Source: AC-37 sp036389295
GTDB lineage: Bacteria; Actinomycetota; Thermoleophilia; Solirubrobacterales; Thermoleophilaceae
Direction: 5' to 3'
Length of the DNA: 64,000 nt
NCBI GenBank assembly: GCA_036389295.1
Contig: DASVQB010000023.1
Span: 53,280-117,279, forward strand
This document shows, one piece after another, positions 49,278 to 57,907 of the stretch; position 1 is the stretch's first letter, and every line of letters starts with the position of its first letter. The notes under the pieces are model-generated. The model was given only the letters and a program-made list of their open reading frames with translations. It had not been told where the DNA came from and made no database searches. Position numbers and translations under genes: made by a program.

Positions 49278-49976
49278 GTGAAGGCGAACGAGCTCGTGCT
49301 CGTCCAGGGGATGTCCGACACGAAGTCGGCCCTGGCCGAGTGGAACCTGCATCCCTGGCGCACGCTGCGGGTCTGGCTCGGCTGGTCGCTCGTGACCGCG
49401 GTGGGGCTGCTCCTCGCCGTGTACGTCGTCGCGCGGCTGTCGAGTCCCGACCCGAGCGGCTTCGAGCTGCCCGGGGTCGACCACGACCCCACCTTCGCCG
49501 ACGCCCGGCACGTCCTGTTCCGCAACTCGCTCGTCCTCGCGCTCCACGGCATGGCGTGCGTGGCCGGCTTCCTGGCCGGCAGCGCGGTCCCGCGCCAGGC
49601 GGCCTTCAAGAGCGGGATCTCGCGCTGGGTGCACGAGAAGGCCGGCCCGTTCGCGATCGCCTTCGTCGTCTGCGCCACGACGTTCTCGCTCTGCACGCAG
49701 GCCTACGTGCTCGGCAACGCGACCTCGACCCTCGCCGCCGACCTCAGCATGAGCCCGGCGACGCTGCTGCTGGCCCTGTCGGTCCACGCCGTGCCCGAGC
49801 TGGCCGCGCTGTTCCTCCCCCTGGCCGCCTGGGTCGTGGCGAGCCGGCGCGGCGACTGGCACAAGCTGCTGGCCGCGACCGCCGTCACCGTCGGCCTGGC
49901 CGTGCCGGTGCTGCTGGTGGCGTGCATGGTCGAGATCTACGTGACGCCGCACCTGATCCTGTCGCTGGCGGCGTAG
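49278..49976 (+). CDS. SpoIIM-like (DUF95) membrane protein
   Basis: This is a ~232-aa integral membrane protein with about five helices. The first follows WNLHPWRTLRVWLGWSLV; the family-typical part is VLFRNSLVLALHG and the end HAVPELAALFLPLAA ... EIYVTPHLI. Starts at GTG 49278 or ATG 49311 both fit; neither has a clear ribosome site. SpoIIM in Bacillus is part of the DMP complex; outside spore formers the role is unknown. Confidence 0.7.
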   Translation: MKANELVLVQGMSDTKSALAEWNLHPWRTLRVWLGWSLVTAVGLLLAVYVVARLSSPDPSGFELPGVDHDPTFADARHVLFRNSLVLALHGMACVAGFLAGSAVPRQAAFKSGISRWVHEKAGPFAIAFVVCATTFSLCTQAYVLGNATSTLAADLSMSPATLLLALSVHAVPELAALFLPLAAWVVASRRGDWHKLLAATAVTVGLAVPVLLVACMVEIYVTPHLILSLAA

Positions 49977-50051
49977 CCGGCCCGGCGCCGGCGGGGGACC
50001 CGGCGCAGCCTTCGCGGCCGCCCCGGCCCCGGCGGGGGCGGGGCGGCCGGG

Positions 50052-50057
50052 TAGCCT
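50052..50057 (+). promoter_or_regulatory. Leaderless-type -10 box (TAGCCT)
   Basis: TAGCCT ends seven bases before GTG 50065. Confidence 0.4.
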
Positions 50058-50064
50058 CGCCCGC

Positions 50065-50865
50065 GTGAGGCCACCGCCCGGCGAGGAGCTGCCCGCCCCC
50101 GAGTTCCCGCCCGGGCTCGACTGGCTGGGCGTGGCGTTCCTGCGGATGGACCGGCTGATCGGCCGCCACGCGACGCTGGTCGAGTTCTGGGACTTCGCGC
50201 GGGTGAACTCGCTGCGCACCCTGCCCTACCTGAAGGCCTGGCACGAGCGCTACGCGGACGCCGGCCTGCGGGTCATCGGCGTCCACTCTCCCGGCTACTC
50301 GTTCGGCCGCGACCGCGACACCGTCGCCGCCGCCGTCGAGCGGCTCGAGGTGCCGTTCGCCGTCGCGCTCGACCCGCACCTCGCCGTCTGGCGGCTGTAC
50401 GGCAACCGCGGCTGGCCCGGCCGCTACCTGTTCGACCGCCGCGGGCTGCTGCGCGACGTCCACTACGGCGAGGGCGCCTACGAGGAGACGGAGCTGGCGA
50501 TCCGGGAGGCGGTCCGCGAGATCGACCCGGACGCCGAGCTGCCGGCGGAGCCGCTCGAGCCGCTGCGACCGGAGGACGCGCCCGGCGTGCTCATGCCGCC
50601 GCAGACCGCCGACGTCGCGCTGCCGGCCGACCGCGGCCGGCTCGAGCTGGTCCGCGACTGGACCGACGGCGAGGACTGGATCGAGGCCGCCGACGCCGGC
50701 GCCTCGGCCAGCGTGCGGTTCCGGGCCGGCGGCGCCTGGGCGGTGCTGTCGGGGGGCGGCGTCGAGCCCGGGCTCTACGAGACCGGCGGGACGGTCGTGG
50801 CCGACGAGGCCGGCCTGCGGCTGCACGGCTTCCAGTTCACGCCGGCTCCCCCGGCGGGCCGATAG
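50065..50865 (+). CDS. Thioredoxin-fold (TlpA/AhpC-like) protein lacking the CxxC
   Basis: This is a 266-aa protein. LVEFWDFARVNSLRTLPYLK aligns with the TlpA/YtpP-like active-site helix WTYxCINCLRTLPYLK, but Arg and Ser occupy both cysteine positions. The fold markers VIGVHSPGYSFGRD, FAVALDPHLAVWRLYG and GRYLFDRRG are intact. The C-terminal ~90 aa resemble the NHL-free lipocalin-like tail of such proteins. Thiol catalysis is therefore unlikely; a binding or chaperone role is possible. Confidence 0.78.
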   Translation: MRPPPGEELPAPEFPPGLDWLGVAFLRMDRLIGRHATLVEFWDFARVNSLRTLPYLKAWHERYADAGLRVIGVHSPGYSFGRDRDTVAAAVERLEVPFAVALDPHLAVWRLYGNRGWPGRYLFDRRGLLRDVHYGEGAYEETELAIREAVREIDPDAELPAEPLEPLRPEDAPGVLMPPQTADVALPADRGRLELVRDWTDGEDWIEAADAGASASVRFRAGGAWAVLSGGGVEPGLYETGGTVVADEAGLRLHGFQFTPAPPAGR

Positions 50866-50912
50866 GCGCCGGCCGCGCCCCCGCCGGGTACGCGCCGGCC
50901 GGGCCCCGCGGG

Positions 50913-51881
50913 CTACGCGCCCGCCGGCTCCGCCGCGGCGATCGCCCTGCGGATCTCCTTCGGGAGCATGAACCGCACGTCCTCCTGGACGACCTCGAAC
51001 TCGGACACGTCCTCGGTCCCCCGCGCGCGGAAGAAGTCGACCAGCCGCTGGACCAGCTCCTCGGGCGCGCTGGCGCCGGAGGTGATACCGACGGTCCGCG
51101 CCCCCTCGAGCCACTCCTCGCGCACCTGGTCCTCGTTGTCGATCAGGTGCGACCGCGCGCCGTGCGCCCGCGCGACCTCCACGAGTCGGTTCGAGTTCGA
51201 CGAGTTGCGCGAGCCGATGACCAGCACGAGGTCGCACTCGGTCGCCATGCGGCGGACCGCCGACTGCCGGTTGGTCGTCGCGTAGCAGATGTCGTCGGTG
51301 CGCGGCCCGACGATCGCGGGGAAGCGCTCGCGCAGCCGGCGGATGATCGCCGTGGTCTCGTCGACCGACAGGGTGGTCTGGGAGATGAAGGCGACGCGGT
51401 CGGGGTCGTCGACCTCGAGCCGCTCGACGTCGTCCTCGGTCTCCACGAGGACGATCGACTCGGGCGCCTCGCCCATCGTCCCCTCGACCTCCTCGTGGCC
51501 GGCGTGGCCGATCAGCACGATCGTGTAGCCCTGCTCGGCGAACTTGCGCGCCTCCACGTGGACCTTCGTCACGAGCGGGCAGGTCGCGTCGATCGTCCGC
51601 AGCGCGCGGTCGCCCGCGTTCCGGTGGACGCTCGGGGCGACGCCGTGCGCGGAGAACACGACCGTCTCCCCCTCGGGCACCTCGGTCTCCTCGTCGACGA
51701 ACACCGCGCCGCGCAGCCGCAGCTGCTCGACCACGTGCTTGTTGTGGACGATCTCCTTGCGGACGTAGACGGGCGGCCCGTACAGCTCGAGCGCCCGCTC
51801 GACCGCCTGGACCGCCCGGTCGACCCCGGCGCAGTACCCGCGCGGGGCCGCCAGGAGCAGCCTTTCGGGCGCGTGCGGCAT
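50913..51881 (-). CDS. ispH: 4-hydroxy-3-methylbut-2-enyl diphosphate reductase
   Basis: This is the 322-aa last enzyme of the MEP isoprenoid pathway, making IPP and DMAPP. The three cluster cysteines are in APRGYCAGVDRA, TIDATCPLVTKVH and TDDICYATTNRQ. The catalytic Glu region is VEGTMGE, and the SRNSSNSNRL loop is present. ATG 51881 is chosen from the family N-terminus; TACGCT (51890-51895, complement) ends eight bases upstream. The promoter region is shared with the divergent acyltransferase gene. Confidence 0.95.
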   Translation of the reverse strand: MPHAPERLLLAAPRGYCAGVDRAVQAVERALELYGPPVYVRKEIVHNKHVVEQLRLRGAVFVDEETEVPEGETVVFSAHGVAPSVHRNAGDRALRTIDATCPLVTKVHVEARKFAEQGYTIVLIGHAGHEEVEGTMGEAPESIVLVETEDDVERLEVDDPDRVAFISQTTLSVDETTAIIRRLRERFPAIVGPRTDDICYATTNRQSAVRRMATECDLVLVIGSRNSSNSNRLVEVARAHGARSHLIDNEDQVREEWLEGARTVGITSGASAPEELVQRLVDFFRARGTEDVSEFEVVQEDVRFMLPKEIRRAIAAAEPAGA

Positions 51882-51889
51882 CGCGTCAG

Positions 51890-51895
51890 AGCGTA
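51890..51895 (-). promoter_or_regulatory. Leaderless-type -10 box of ispH (TACGCT)
   Basis: On the complement strand TACGCT ends eight bases before ATG 51881. Confidence 0.4.
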
Positions 51896-51928
51896 GCGGG
51901 GCGGATTGTCGCCGCCGACGCCTACCGA

Positions 51929-51934
51929 TACGCT
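51929..51934 (+). promoter_or_regulatory. Leaderless-type -10 box (TACGCT)
   Basis: TACGCT ends eight bases before ATG 51943; it is the mirror of the ispH box, giving a compact 60-base divergent promoter. Confidence 0.4.
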
Positions 51935-51942
51935 CCCCGGCC

Positions 51943-53376
51943 ATGGCAGGCCACATGGACCGTCTCACCTCCGTCGACGCCTCGTTCCTCGTCCAGGAGC
52001 GGCGCTCGTCGCACATGCACGTGGGCGCGGTGCTGCTGTTCGACGGCCCGCCGCCGGCCTACGAGGAGTTCCTCGAGCAGGTCGAGTCGCGTATGCACAT
52101 GGTCCCGCGCTACCGCCAGCGGCTCGCGTTCCCGCGGTTCGAGATGGGCCGGCCGCTGTGGGTCGACGACCCCACCTTCAACCTCGAGTACCACGTCCGC
52201 CACACCGCGCTGCCGAGGCCGGGCTCGATCGAGCAGCTGAGGAGCCTCGTGGGCCGAATCTACTCGCAGCGCCTCGACCGCTCGAAGCCGCTGTGGGAGA
52301 CGTGGCTCGTGCAGGGCCTCGAGGACAACGCGTTCGCCCTGATCACGAAGACCCACCACTCGATGATCGACGGCATCGCCGGCGTCGACCTGGCGAGCGT
52401 GCTGTTCGACCTCTCGCCCGTTCCGAAGAAGGTCGAGCCCGAGCCCTGGACGCCGCGGCCGCTGCCGAGCGACGCGGAGCTGATCGCCGAGGGCGTCCGC
52501 GACGCGATCGGGGCGCCGGTCGGGGTCGCGCGGCGCGCGATCGGGGCGATCCGGTCGCCGGGCCGCTCCGTGCGGCAGGCGCGCGAGGCCGCCGAGGGCG
52601 TCGGCGAGGTGCTGTGGGCCGGGCTGAACGCGGCGCCGGCCACGCCGATCAACGTGCCGATCGGGCCGCACCGGCGGATCGAGTGGGTCACCGCGGAGCT
52701 CGCCGACCTCAAGCGGGTCAAGAACCGGCTCGGCGGGACGGTCAACGACGTGGTGCTCGCCGTGGTGGCCGGCGCGCTACGGCGCTGGCTGCGCTCGCGC
52801 GGAGTGCGCACCGAGGGGCTCGAGCTGCGCGCGCTCGTGCCGGTGTCGATCCGCTCCGAGGACGAGCACGGCGACCTGGGCAACCGGATCGCGGCCATGC
52901 GCGGGCCGCTGCCGGTCTACGTGGACGACCCGGTCGAGCGGCTCCGCATCGTGACCGAGGCGATGACCGGGCTGAAGGACTCGAAGCAGGCCCTGGGCGC
53001 CGAGGTGATCTCGGGGCTCGAGGACTTCGCACCGCCGACGATCCTGGCGCAGGCGTCGCGGCTCAACTTCTCGACCCGGCTGTTCAACCTGATCGTGACC
53101 AACGTCCCCGGTCCGCAGTTCCCGCTCTACCTGCTCGGCCGCGAGCTCCAGCAGATCGTGCCGCTGGCGTTCCTGCCGGAGGACCACGCGATGGCGGTCG
53201 CGATCATGAGCTACAACGGCACGCTCGACTTCGGGCTGCTCGGCGACTTCGACGCCATGCCCGACCTCGACTTCATGGCCGACGCGATCTCCGACGCGCT
53301 GGCCGAGCTGCTCGCCGCGGCGGGCGAGCCGGGGCCGCGGCCGCGCGAGCGGGCCGAGGCCGGCGCGGGCTCCTAG
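51943..53376 (+). CDS. WS/DGAT-type O-acyltransferase
   Basis: This is a 477-aa wax ester synthase/diacylglycerol acyltransferase. The catalytic HHxxxDG is intact as THHSMIDGIAGVDL. The N-terminal DRLTSVDASFL, PLWVDD and the C-terminal SYNGTLDFGLLGD and NVPGPQFPLYLLG are family landmarks. It esterifies acyl-CoA onto alcohols or diacylglycerol, making storage lipid on the membrane. Its likely regulation is simple constitutive transcription. Confidence 0.9.
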   Translation: MAGHMDRLTSVDASFLVQERRSSHMHVGAVLLFDGPPPAYEEFLEQVESRMHMVPRYRQRLAFPRFEMGRPLWVDDPTFNLEYHVRHTALPRPGSIEQLRSLVGRIYSQRLDRSKPLWETWLVQGLEDNAFALITKTHHSMIDGIAGVDLASVLFDLSPVPKKVEPEPWTPRPLPSDAELIAEGVRDAIGAPVGVARRAIGAIRSPGRSVRQAREAAEGVGEVLWAGLNAAPATPINVPIGPHRRIEWVTAELADLKRVKNRLGGTVNDVVLAVVAGALRRWLRSRGVRTEGLELRALVPVSIRSEDEHGDLGNRIAAMRGPLPVYVDDPVERLRIVTEAMTGLKDSKQALGAEVISGLEDFAPPTILAQASRLNFSTRLFNLIVTNVPGPQFPLYLLGRELQQIVPLAFLPEDHAMAVAIMSYNGTLDFGLLGDFDAMPDLDFMADAISDALAELLAAAGEPGPRPRERAEAGAGS

Positions 53377-53416
53377 AGGGCGGCGCGGGCTCTAGCGGCG
53401 GGCGCGCGACCCGCGC

Positions 53417-53722
53417 TCAGTACCCGAGGGCGAACTTCGCGTCCTCGCTCATCATGTCGGGGGTCCACGGCGGGTTGAACGTCATGTGCGCGTGGACCTC
53501 CTCGACCCCGTCCAGCTCGCCGACGAACTCCTTCATCTGCTCGGTGACCTGCGGGCCGATCGGGCACCCCGGCGAGGTGAGCGTGAACGTGACGTGCACC
53601 TCGGCGCCGTCGACCTCGACCTCGTAGACCAGGCCGAGCTCGACGAAGTCGAGCCCGAGCTCGGGGTCGATCACGTTGGTGAGGGCGTCCTGTACCTCGT
53701 CGACGGAAGGCATCGGCGCCAT
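53417..53722 (-). CDS. DUF59/MIP18 family Fe-S assembly protein
   Basis: This is a 101-aa SufT/PaaD-like protein. VIDPELGLDFVELGLVYEV and the reactive Cys in LTSPGCPIGPQV are typical. Homologues help mature Fe-S proteins. GGAGG lies eight bases upstream of ATG 53722. It is divergent from fxsA with 17 bases between the starts. Confidence 0.85.
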   Translation of the reverse strand: MAPMPSVDEVQDALTNVIDPELGLDFVELGLVYEVEVDGAEVHVTFTLTSPGCPIGPQVTEQMKEFVGELDGVEEVHAHMTFNPPWTPDMMSEDAKFALGY

Positions 53723-53727
53723 GTTAG

Positions 53728-53733
53728 TAGCCT
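53728..53733 (+). promoter_or_regulatory. Leaderless-type -10 box of fxsA (TAGCCT)
   Basis: TAGCCT ends six bases before GTG 53740. Confidence 0.4.
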
Positions 53734-53739
53734 CCGCTC

Positions 53740-54225
53740 GTGCCTCTCCTGGCCCTCGCAGTCGTCTTCGTCGTCGTCCCGCTCGTCGAGCTGTACGTGA
53801 TCCTGAAGGTCGGCGACGCGATCGGGATCGGCTGGACGCTGCTGATCCTGGTGGCCGACTCGGTGCTCGGCTCGGCGCTCCTCAAGTCCCAGGGGCGAGC
53901 GGTCTGGCGGCGCTTCAACGAGGCCGTGCAGGCGGGCCGCGTGCCGCACGGCGAGATCATCGACGGCGTCCTGATCATCTTCGGCGGCGCGTTCCTGATC
54001 ACGCCCGGGTTCGTCACGGACGTGTTCGGCCTGCTGTTCCTCCTGCCTCCCACGCGCGCGGCGATCCGGCGGGTGGCGCGGCGGACGATCGAGCGCCGCG
54101 CGGTGGTGCGCGTGGGCGGCGCCGCCTACCGGCACGTGCGCGACGAGCGCGCGGCGCGCGACTACGACGTCGACGGCACCGCGACCGAGGCGGACGGCCC
54201 GGGCACGCCCCGGCTCGAGCGGTGA
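53740..54225 (+). CDS. fxsA: FxsA family membrane protein
   Basis: This is a 161-aa cytoplasmic-membrane protein of the FxsA family. Its helices are LALAVVFVVVPLVELYVILKV, WTLLILVADSVLGSALL and IFGGAFLITPGFVTDVFGLLF, the last with the conserved TPGFVTD. E. coli FxsA interferes with phage T7 exclusion by F; the general role is unknown. The next gene begins in its stop codon (GTGA). Confidence 0.85.
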   Translation: MPLLALAVVFVVVPLVELYVILKVGDAIGIGWTLLILVADSVLGSALLKSQGRAVWRRFNEAVQAGRVPHGEIIDGVLIIFGGAFLITPGFVTDVFGLLFLLPPTRAAIRRVARRTIERRAVVRVGGAAYRHVRDERAARDYDVDGTATEADGPGTPRLER

Positions 54226-54926
54226 CCGAGCCGGCGATCTCGCTGGCGTTCTACGACGCGGCGCGCGGAGTCCACGGCAAGGTCCGCTCCGGTCTCGCCG
54301 TGCTGTTCGACCCGCGCGGCGCCCACGCGCTGGAGGAGCAGCCGTCGCTGGAGCAGGTGGGCGAGGGCTGGGTCGCGCGCTGCGGCGACGCGTTCGAGGT
54401 GACGTTCGAGCCGTTCACGCCGGCCGCCGACCTCGGGGGGGTGAGCGCGCGGGTCTGCCGCGTGAGCGGGCTGGCGCGCGGCGCGAAGGTCGAGTGCCTC
54501 GGGACGGCGGGCGAGACGCACGACCCGCCGGCGTGGGCGGAGCTCGACGCGTTCCGGAGCGTCTCGGCGCTGTTCGACGCCGAGCACGCGCTGCTGGCCG
54601 TGGCCCGCCGGCCGCGCGGATCGCTCGGGCACGGCCACGAGCTGGTCACGGCGCACCTCCTGGCGGGCGAGGAGCTCGTCGCCGTCGAGGACGCCCGGAT
54701 CTCGACCGTCTACGACGCCGAGGGCCGGCAGCGCTCGGCCGGCCTCGAGCTGTGGCTGCCGGGCGAGGACTTCCCCCGGCGCGGCTCCGGAACGGCGAGC
54801 GCGGGGCTCTCGCTCTCGCTCGAGGGGCTGCGCGTGAACGCTGCGGTCTTCGACTGGCGGATGGACGGTCGCGAGGGCGTCGGCGGCTACGAGATCACCG
54901 TGCGGGACGAGCCCGCGGTCGCTTGA
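54222..54926 (+). CDS. Conserved protein of unknown function
   Basis: This is a 234-aa soluble, beta-rich protein. Repeated strand-turn patterns (AISLAFYDAARGVHGKVRSG, ISTVYDAEGRQRSAGLELWL) suggest a lipocalin-like or AttH/carotenoid-hydratase-like barrel, but no motif fixes this. GTG 54222 overlaps the fxsA stop. It is followed by a HAD hydrolase starting inside its own stop. Confidence 0.65.
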   Translation: MTEPAISLAFYDAARGVHGKVRSGLAVLFDPRGAHALEEQPSLEQVGEGWVARCGDAFEVTFEPFTPAADLGGVSARVCRVSGLARGAKVECLGTAGETHDPPAWAELDAFRSVSALFDAEHALLAVARRPRGSLGHGHELVTAHLLAGEELVAVEDARISTVYDAEGRQRSAGLELWLPGEDFPRRGSGTASAGLSLSLEGLRVNAAVFDWRMDGREGVGGYEITVRDEPAVA

Positions 54927-55546
54927 TCACGACGGTCATCAGCGACTTCGGCGGCGTTCTGACCAGTCCGCTGATCCAGTCCTTCGTCGCGTACGAGAGC
55001 GAGTCGGGGGTCGACTTCCGCCGGTTCGGCGAGGCGATGGCGCGGATCGCCGAGCGCGACGGCGAGCACCCGCTCTTCGAGCTCGAGCGCGGTCGGCTCA
55101 CGGAGGCCGACTTCTTCGCCATGCTCGAGGCCGAGATCGGGGGCGGGGTCAGCCTCGGGTCGTTCCGCGACACCTACTTCGAGCACCTGCACGCGAACGA
55201 GCCGATGGTCGACTACATGCGCGGCCTGCGCCGCCGCGGGCTCCGGATGGCGCTGCTCACGAACAACGTGCGCGAGTGGGAGCCGCTGTGGCGGGCCAAG
55301 ATCCCGGAGGTCGACGAGATCTTCGAGGTGATCGTCGACTCGGCGTTCGTCGGGATGCGGAAGCCGGACCCGCGGATCTACGAGCTGACGCTGGAGCGCC
55401 TCGGCGGCGTGCCCGCCTCCGAGTGCGCCTTCGTGGACGACCTCGAGCCGAACTGCGAGGCCGCCGCGGCGCTCGGGATGCACCCGGTCCTGTTCCAGGA
55501 CGCGGAGCAGGCGATCGCCGAGCTGGAGCGGGTCCTGGCGGCGTAG
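54923..55546 (+). CDS. HAD-superfamily hydrolase
   Basis: This is a 207-aa phosphatase-like HAD protein. Motif I is ISDFGGVLTSP, in which Gly-Gly replaces the second Asp/acid; motif II is LLTNN, motif III Lys is MRKPDP and motif IV FVDDLEPN. The only possible start is TTG 54923 within a TTGA overlap of the previous stop. It resembles acyl-CoA dehydrogenase-associated epoxide-hydrolase-like HADs (ACAD10 N-domain type), which is suggestive with the ACAD10-like gene at 17567, but far away. Confidence 0.82.
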   Translation: MITTVISDFGGVLTSPLIQSFVAYESESGVDFRRFGEAMARIAERDGEHPLFELERGRLTEADFFAMLEAEIGGGVSLGSFRDTYFEHLHANEPMVDYMRGLRRRGLRMALLTNNVREWEPLWRAKIPEVDEIFEVIVDSAFVGMRKPDPRIYELTLERLGGVPASECAFVDDLEPNCEAAAALGMHPVLFQDAEQAIAELERVLAA

Positions 55547-55628
55547 CGAGGCCCCGGGGCCGGCCGTTCCGGGCCCCCCCGAACGAGGGGGGTTCAGGTT
55601 CTCGGCGTTTCCGCCGATTGAGGCCGCG

Positions 55629-56903
55629 ATGCCCTCCATCCCCACACGCGTGCGTGTGGCGGCCCTCGCCGTCGCCGTCGTGCTCAGCGGCCTGATCGCG
55701 TTCGGGTCGCCGCTCGGCGTCGACTACCTCGCCCCGAAGTGCGAGCCGTACCTGTGCGACGACGCCGGGTACTCGATCGAGGCCCTCAGCCACGGGGACG
55801 TGGGCGGGTTCTTCGCCGAGCAGCCGCCGATGGGCAGCTTCTCGCTGCTCGTCCGGACGCCGTTCGCCGCCGTCGCGAACGCCGCCGGCGGCGGCGACCT
55901 CCTCGTCTACCGCCTCGGCGCCCTGGCCTGCGTGCTGGCGCTGGCGGGGCTGGCGCTGGCCGTCGGCTTCGCGATGGCCCGCCGCGGCCGGCCGCCGGTC
56001 GCCTGCATGCTCGTGCCCGCGGGGATCCTGGCGAGCCCGGTCACATACGCCGCGCTCAAGTACGGGCACCCCGAGGAGCTCCTGGCCGCCGCGCTGTGCG
56101 TCGGGGCCGCCGTGGCCGCCGGACGCGGCCGCTCGGTGGCCGCCGGGCTGATGCTCGGCTGCGCCGTCGCGACCAAGCAGTGGGCGCTGCTGGCCGCCCT
56201 GCCCGTCCTGCTCGCCGCGCCGCGCGGGCGGCTGCGCCTGACCGCGGTGGCCGGAGCGGCCGTCGCCCTGCTCGTCCTGCCGATGATGGCCGCCGATTGG
56301 GACCGGTTCTGGCTCGCCCAGAAGTCGGTCGGCATCGCGACCACGTTCGACAACACGGTGACGGCGAGCAACGTCTGGTTCGCGTTCGCCAAGGGCGTGA
56401 CCGCGCCGACCATGACCCCGGAGGGCATGGTGACCACGACCCAGTACTCGCTGCCCCACTGGCTCGGCCACCTCACCCACCCGCTGGTGGCGCTCCTGGC
56501 GCTGGCCGCAGTGGTCGCGTTCTGGCTGCGCCGCCGCGGCGCCGGGCCGGAGGAGGCGCTCCAGCTGATGGCGCTGATCTTCCTGCTGCGCTGCGTGCTC
56601 GACCCGCTGACCTACAGCTACCACCACGCCCCGTTCGTGGTGTCGCTGGTCGCCTACGAGGGACTGCGCCGCCGCGTGCCCGTGATGTCGGGCGTGTCGA
56701 TCGCCGCGCTCCTCCTGATGACCGAGGTGGTCGCGCCGATGAAGAACGCCGGCCTGATCAACGCCTTCTACCTCTCCTGGTCGCTGCCGATGACCGCCGC
56801 GCTGGCGCTGGGAGCCCTGGCGCCGGCGAGGCTGGACGCGCTGGCCTCGCGCGTGCGCGGCCTCGTCCGGCCGGCTGCGGCGCCGGCAGCGCCGGCCGCC
56901 TGA
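55629..56903 (+). CDS. GT87-like polytopic membrane glycosyltransferase
   Basis: This is a 424-aa membrane protein with about ten helices. The first extracytoplasmic loop contains YLCDDAGYSIEAL, the acidic site expected of polyprenyl-phosphate-mannose-type GT-C enzymes, and later GVAVATKQWALLAALPVLL-like sequence (CAVATKQWALLAAL). It probably transfers a sugar from a lipid donor outside the membrane. No other envelope gene is adjacent. Substrate unknown. Confidence 0.72.
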   Translation: MPSIPTRVRVAALAVAVVLSGLIAFGSPLGVDYLAPKCEPYLCDDAGYSIEALSHGDVGGFFAEQPPMGSFSLLVRTPFAAVANAAGGGDLLVYRLGALACVLALAGLALAVGFAMARRGRPPVACMLVPAGILASPVTYAALKYGHPEELLAAALCVGAAVAAGRGRSVAAGLMLGCAVATKQWALLAALPVLLAAPRGRLRLTAVAGAAVALLVLPMMAADWDRFWLAQKSVGIATTFDNTVTASNVWFAFAKGVTAPTMTPEGMVTTTQYSLPHWLGHLTHPLVALLALAAVVAFWLRRRGAGPEEALQLMALIFLLRCVLDPLTYSYHHAPFVVSLVAYEGLRRRVPVMSGVSIAALLLMTEVVAPMKNAGLINAFYLSWSLPMTAALALGALAPARLDALASRVRGLVRPAAAPAAPAA

Positions 56904-56905
56904 CC

Positions 56906-56961
56906 GGCGTACGCCCGGCCTGGCCGCGCTTGCGGCGTACGCCCGGCCTAGCCGCGCTTCG
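56906..56961. repeat. Tandem 28-base direct repeat
   Basis: GGCGTACGCCCGGCCT-GG-CCGCGCTT at 56906-56933 is repeated at 56934-56961 with one base change that creates the TAG stop (complement) of the flavoprotein gene. It lies between two convergent genes, so a small duplication may have shifted that gene's end. Confidence 0.7.
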
Positions 56962-57907
56962 CCATCTCGCGCTTCGCGATCCGGCGGAAGCGGCGCACCT
57001 TGGCGAAGTTGACGCGGGCGCGCTCGATGGCGGAGCCCGGCGGGATCTCGAAGCCTCCGACGAGCTTCGCGGGCACGACCGCCCAGCCGCGGTCGTCCTC
57101 GACGAGGTCGCCGCGCACCTGGAAGTTCCGCTGCCAGGTGAAGGTCTCGTCGTGGTCGTGGGCGGCGAGGCAGGCGAGGCCGGGCTGGATCGGCATCCCG
57201 GTCGGGACCCGGTCGATCCGGATCGTGCGGGCGTCGCGGTCGAGGCTCACGTCCACCCGCGCCGAGAACGGGAACCCGTCGGGGGCGACCAGCGAGAGGG
57301 CGGCGGTCCGGTAGCGGTCGCCGAGCTCCTCGATCCGCTCGTCCCAGACCGGCTCGGGCGCGTCCGAGCCGGCGTGCTCCGCGGCCGGCTCCTCGACGTG
57401 GGCGGACCGGACCTCCTCGACGTGGGTGTCGAACAGCTCCGGCTCCTCGTCGGGCCCGCCGCGCCAGACCCACACCCGCTCGGGCCGCACGTGGACGTAG
57501 ATGCGCGTGAAGTACCAGTTGAAGAAGCGGCGGAGCGGCTTCGGCGGAAGGGCGTCCTTCGTGCCGGGGAGCTTCACGACCGACTCGCGCTCGTAGCGCT
57601 CGCGGTTGGCCTGGAGGTCGCGGTCGTCGACGTCCGCGGTGCCCTGGACGAGGACCGTGGGCGGCGCCTCGATCCCGCTGCCGGTCGGCTCGGAGAACAG
57701 CAGCGCCACCTTCGGGTTGCCCTCGGCGTCCGCCGCCTTCTTCGGGTAGCCGAGGCCGGTCGTCACGTCGATCGTCTGAGCACCCGGCGTGTAGTACGGC
57801 GTCACCGGCCAGACGATCGGCTGGCCGCGGCCGTCGATCGTGGCGTACTCGGTCGAGATGAAGCGGTCGAAGACCTGCTGGACGTCGTCGGGCAGCGAGC
57901 CGGTCAC
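56948..57907 (-). CDS. Pyridoxamine-phosphate-oxidase-like split-barrel flavoprotein
   Basis: This is a 319-aa protein with two tandem split-barrel domains. The first (TEYATIDGRGQPIVWPVTPYY) has the FMN-type start; the second (TAALSLVAPDGFPFSARVDV) repeats the pattern. Cofactor may be FMN or F420. GTG 57907 overlaps the stop of the nuclease gene. Role unknown. Confidence 0.75.
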   Translation of the reverse strand: MTGSLPDDVQQVFDRFISTEYATIDGRGQPIVWPVTPYYTPGAQTIDVTTGLGYPKKAADAEGNPKVALLFSEPTGSGIEAPPTVLVQGTADVDDRDLQANRERYERESVVKLPGTKDALPPKPLRRFFNWYFTRIYVHVRPERVWVWRGGPDEEPELFDTHVEEVRSAHVEEPAAEHAGSDAPEPVWDERIEELGDRYRTAALSLVAPDGFPFSARVDVSLDRDARTIRIDRVPTGMPIQPGLACLAAHDHDETFTWQRNFQVRGDLVEDDRGWAVVPAKLVGGFEIPPGSAIERARVNFAKVRRFRRIAKREMAKRG

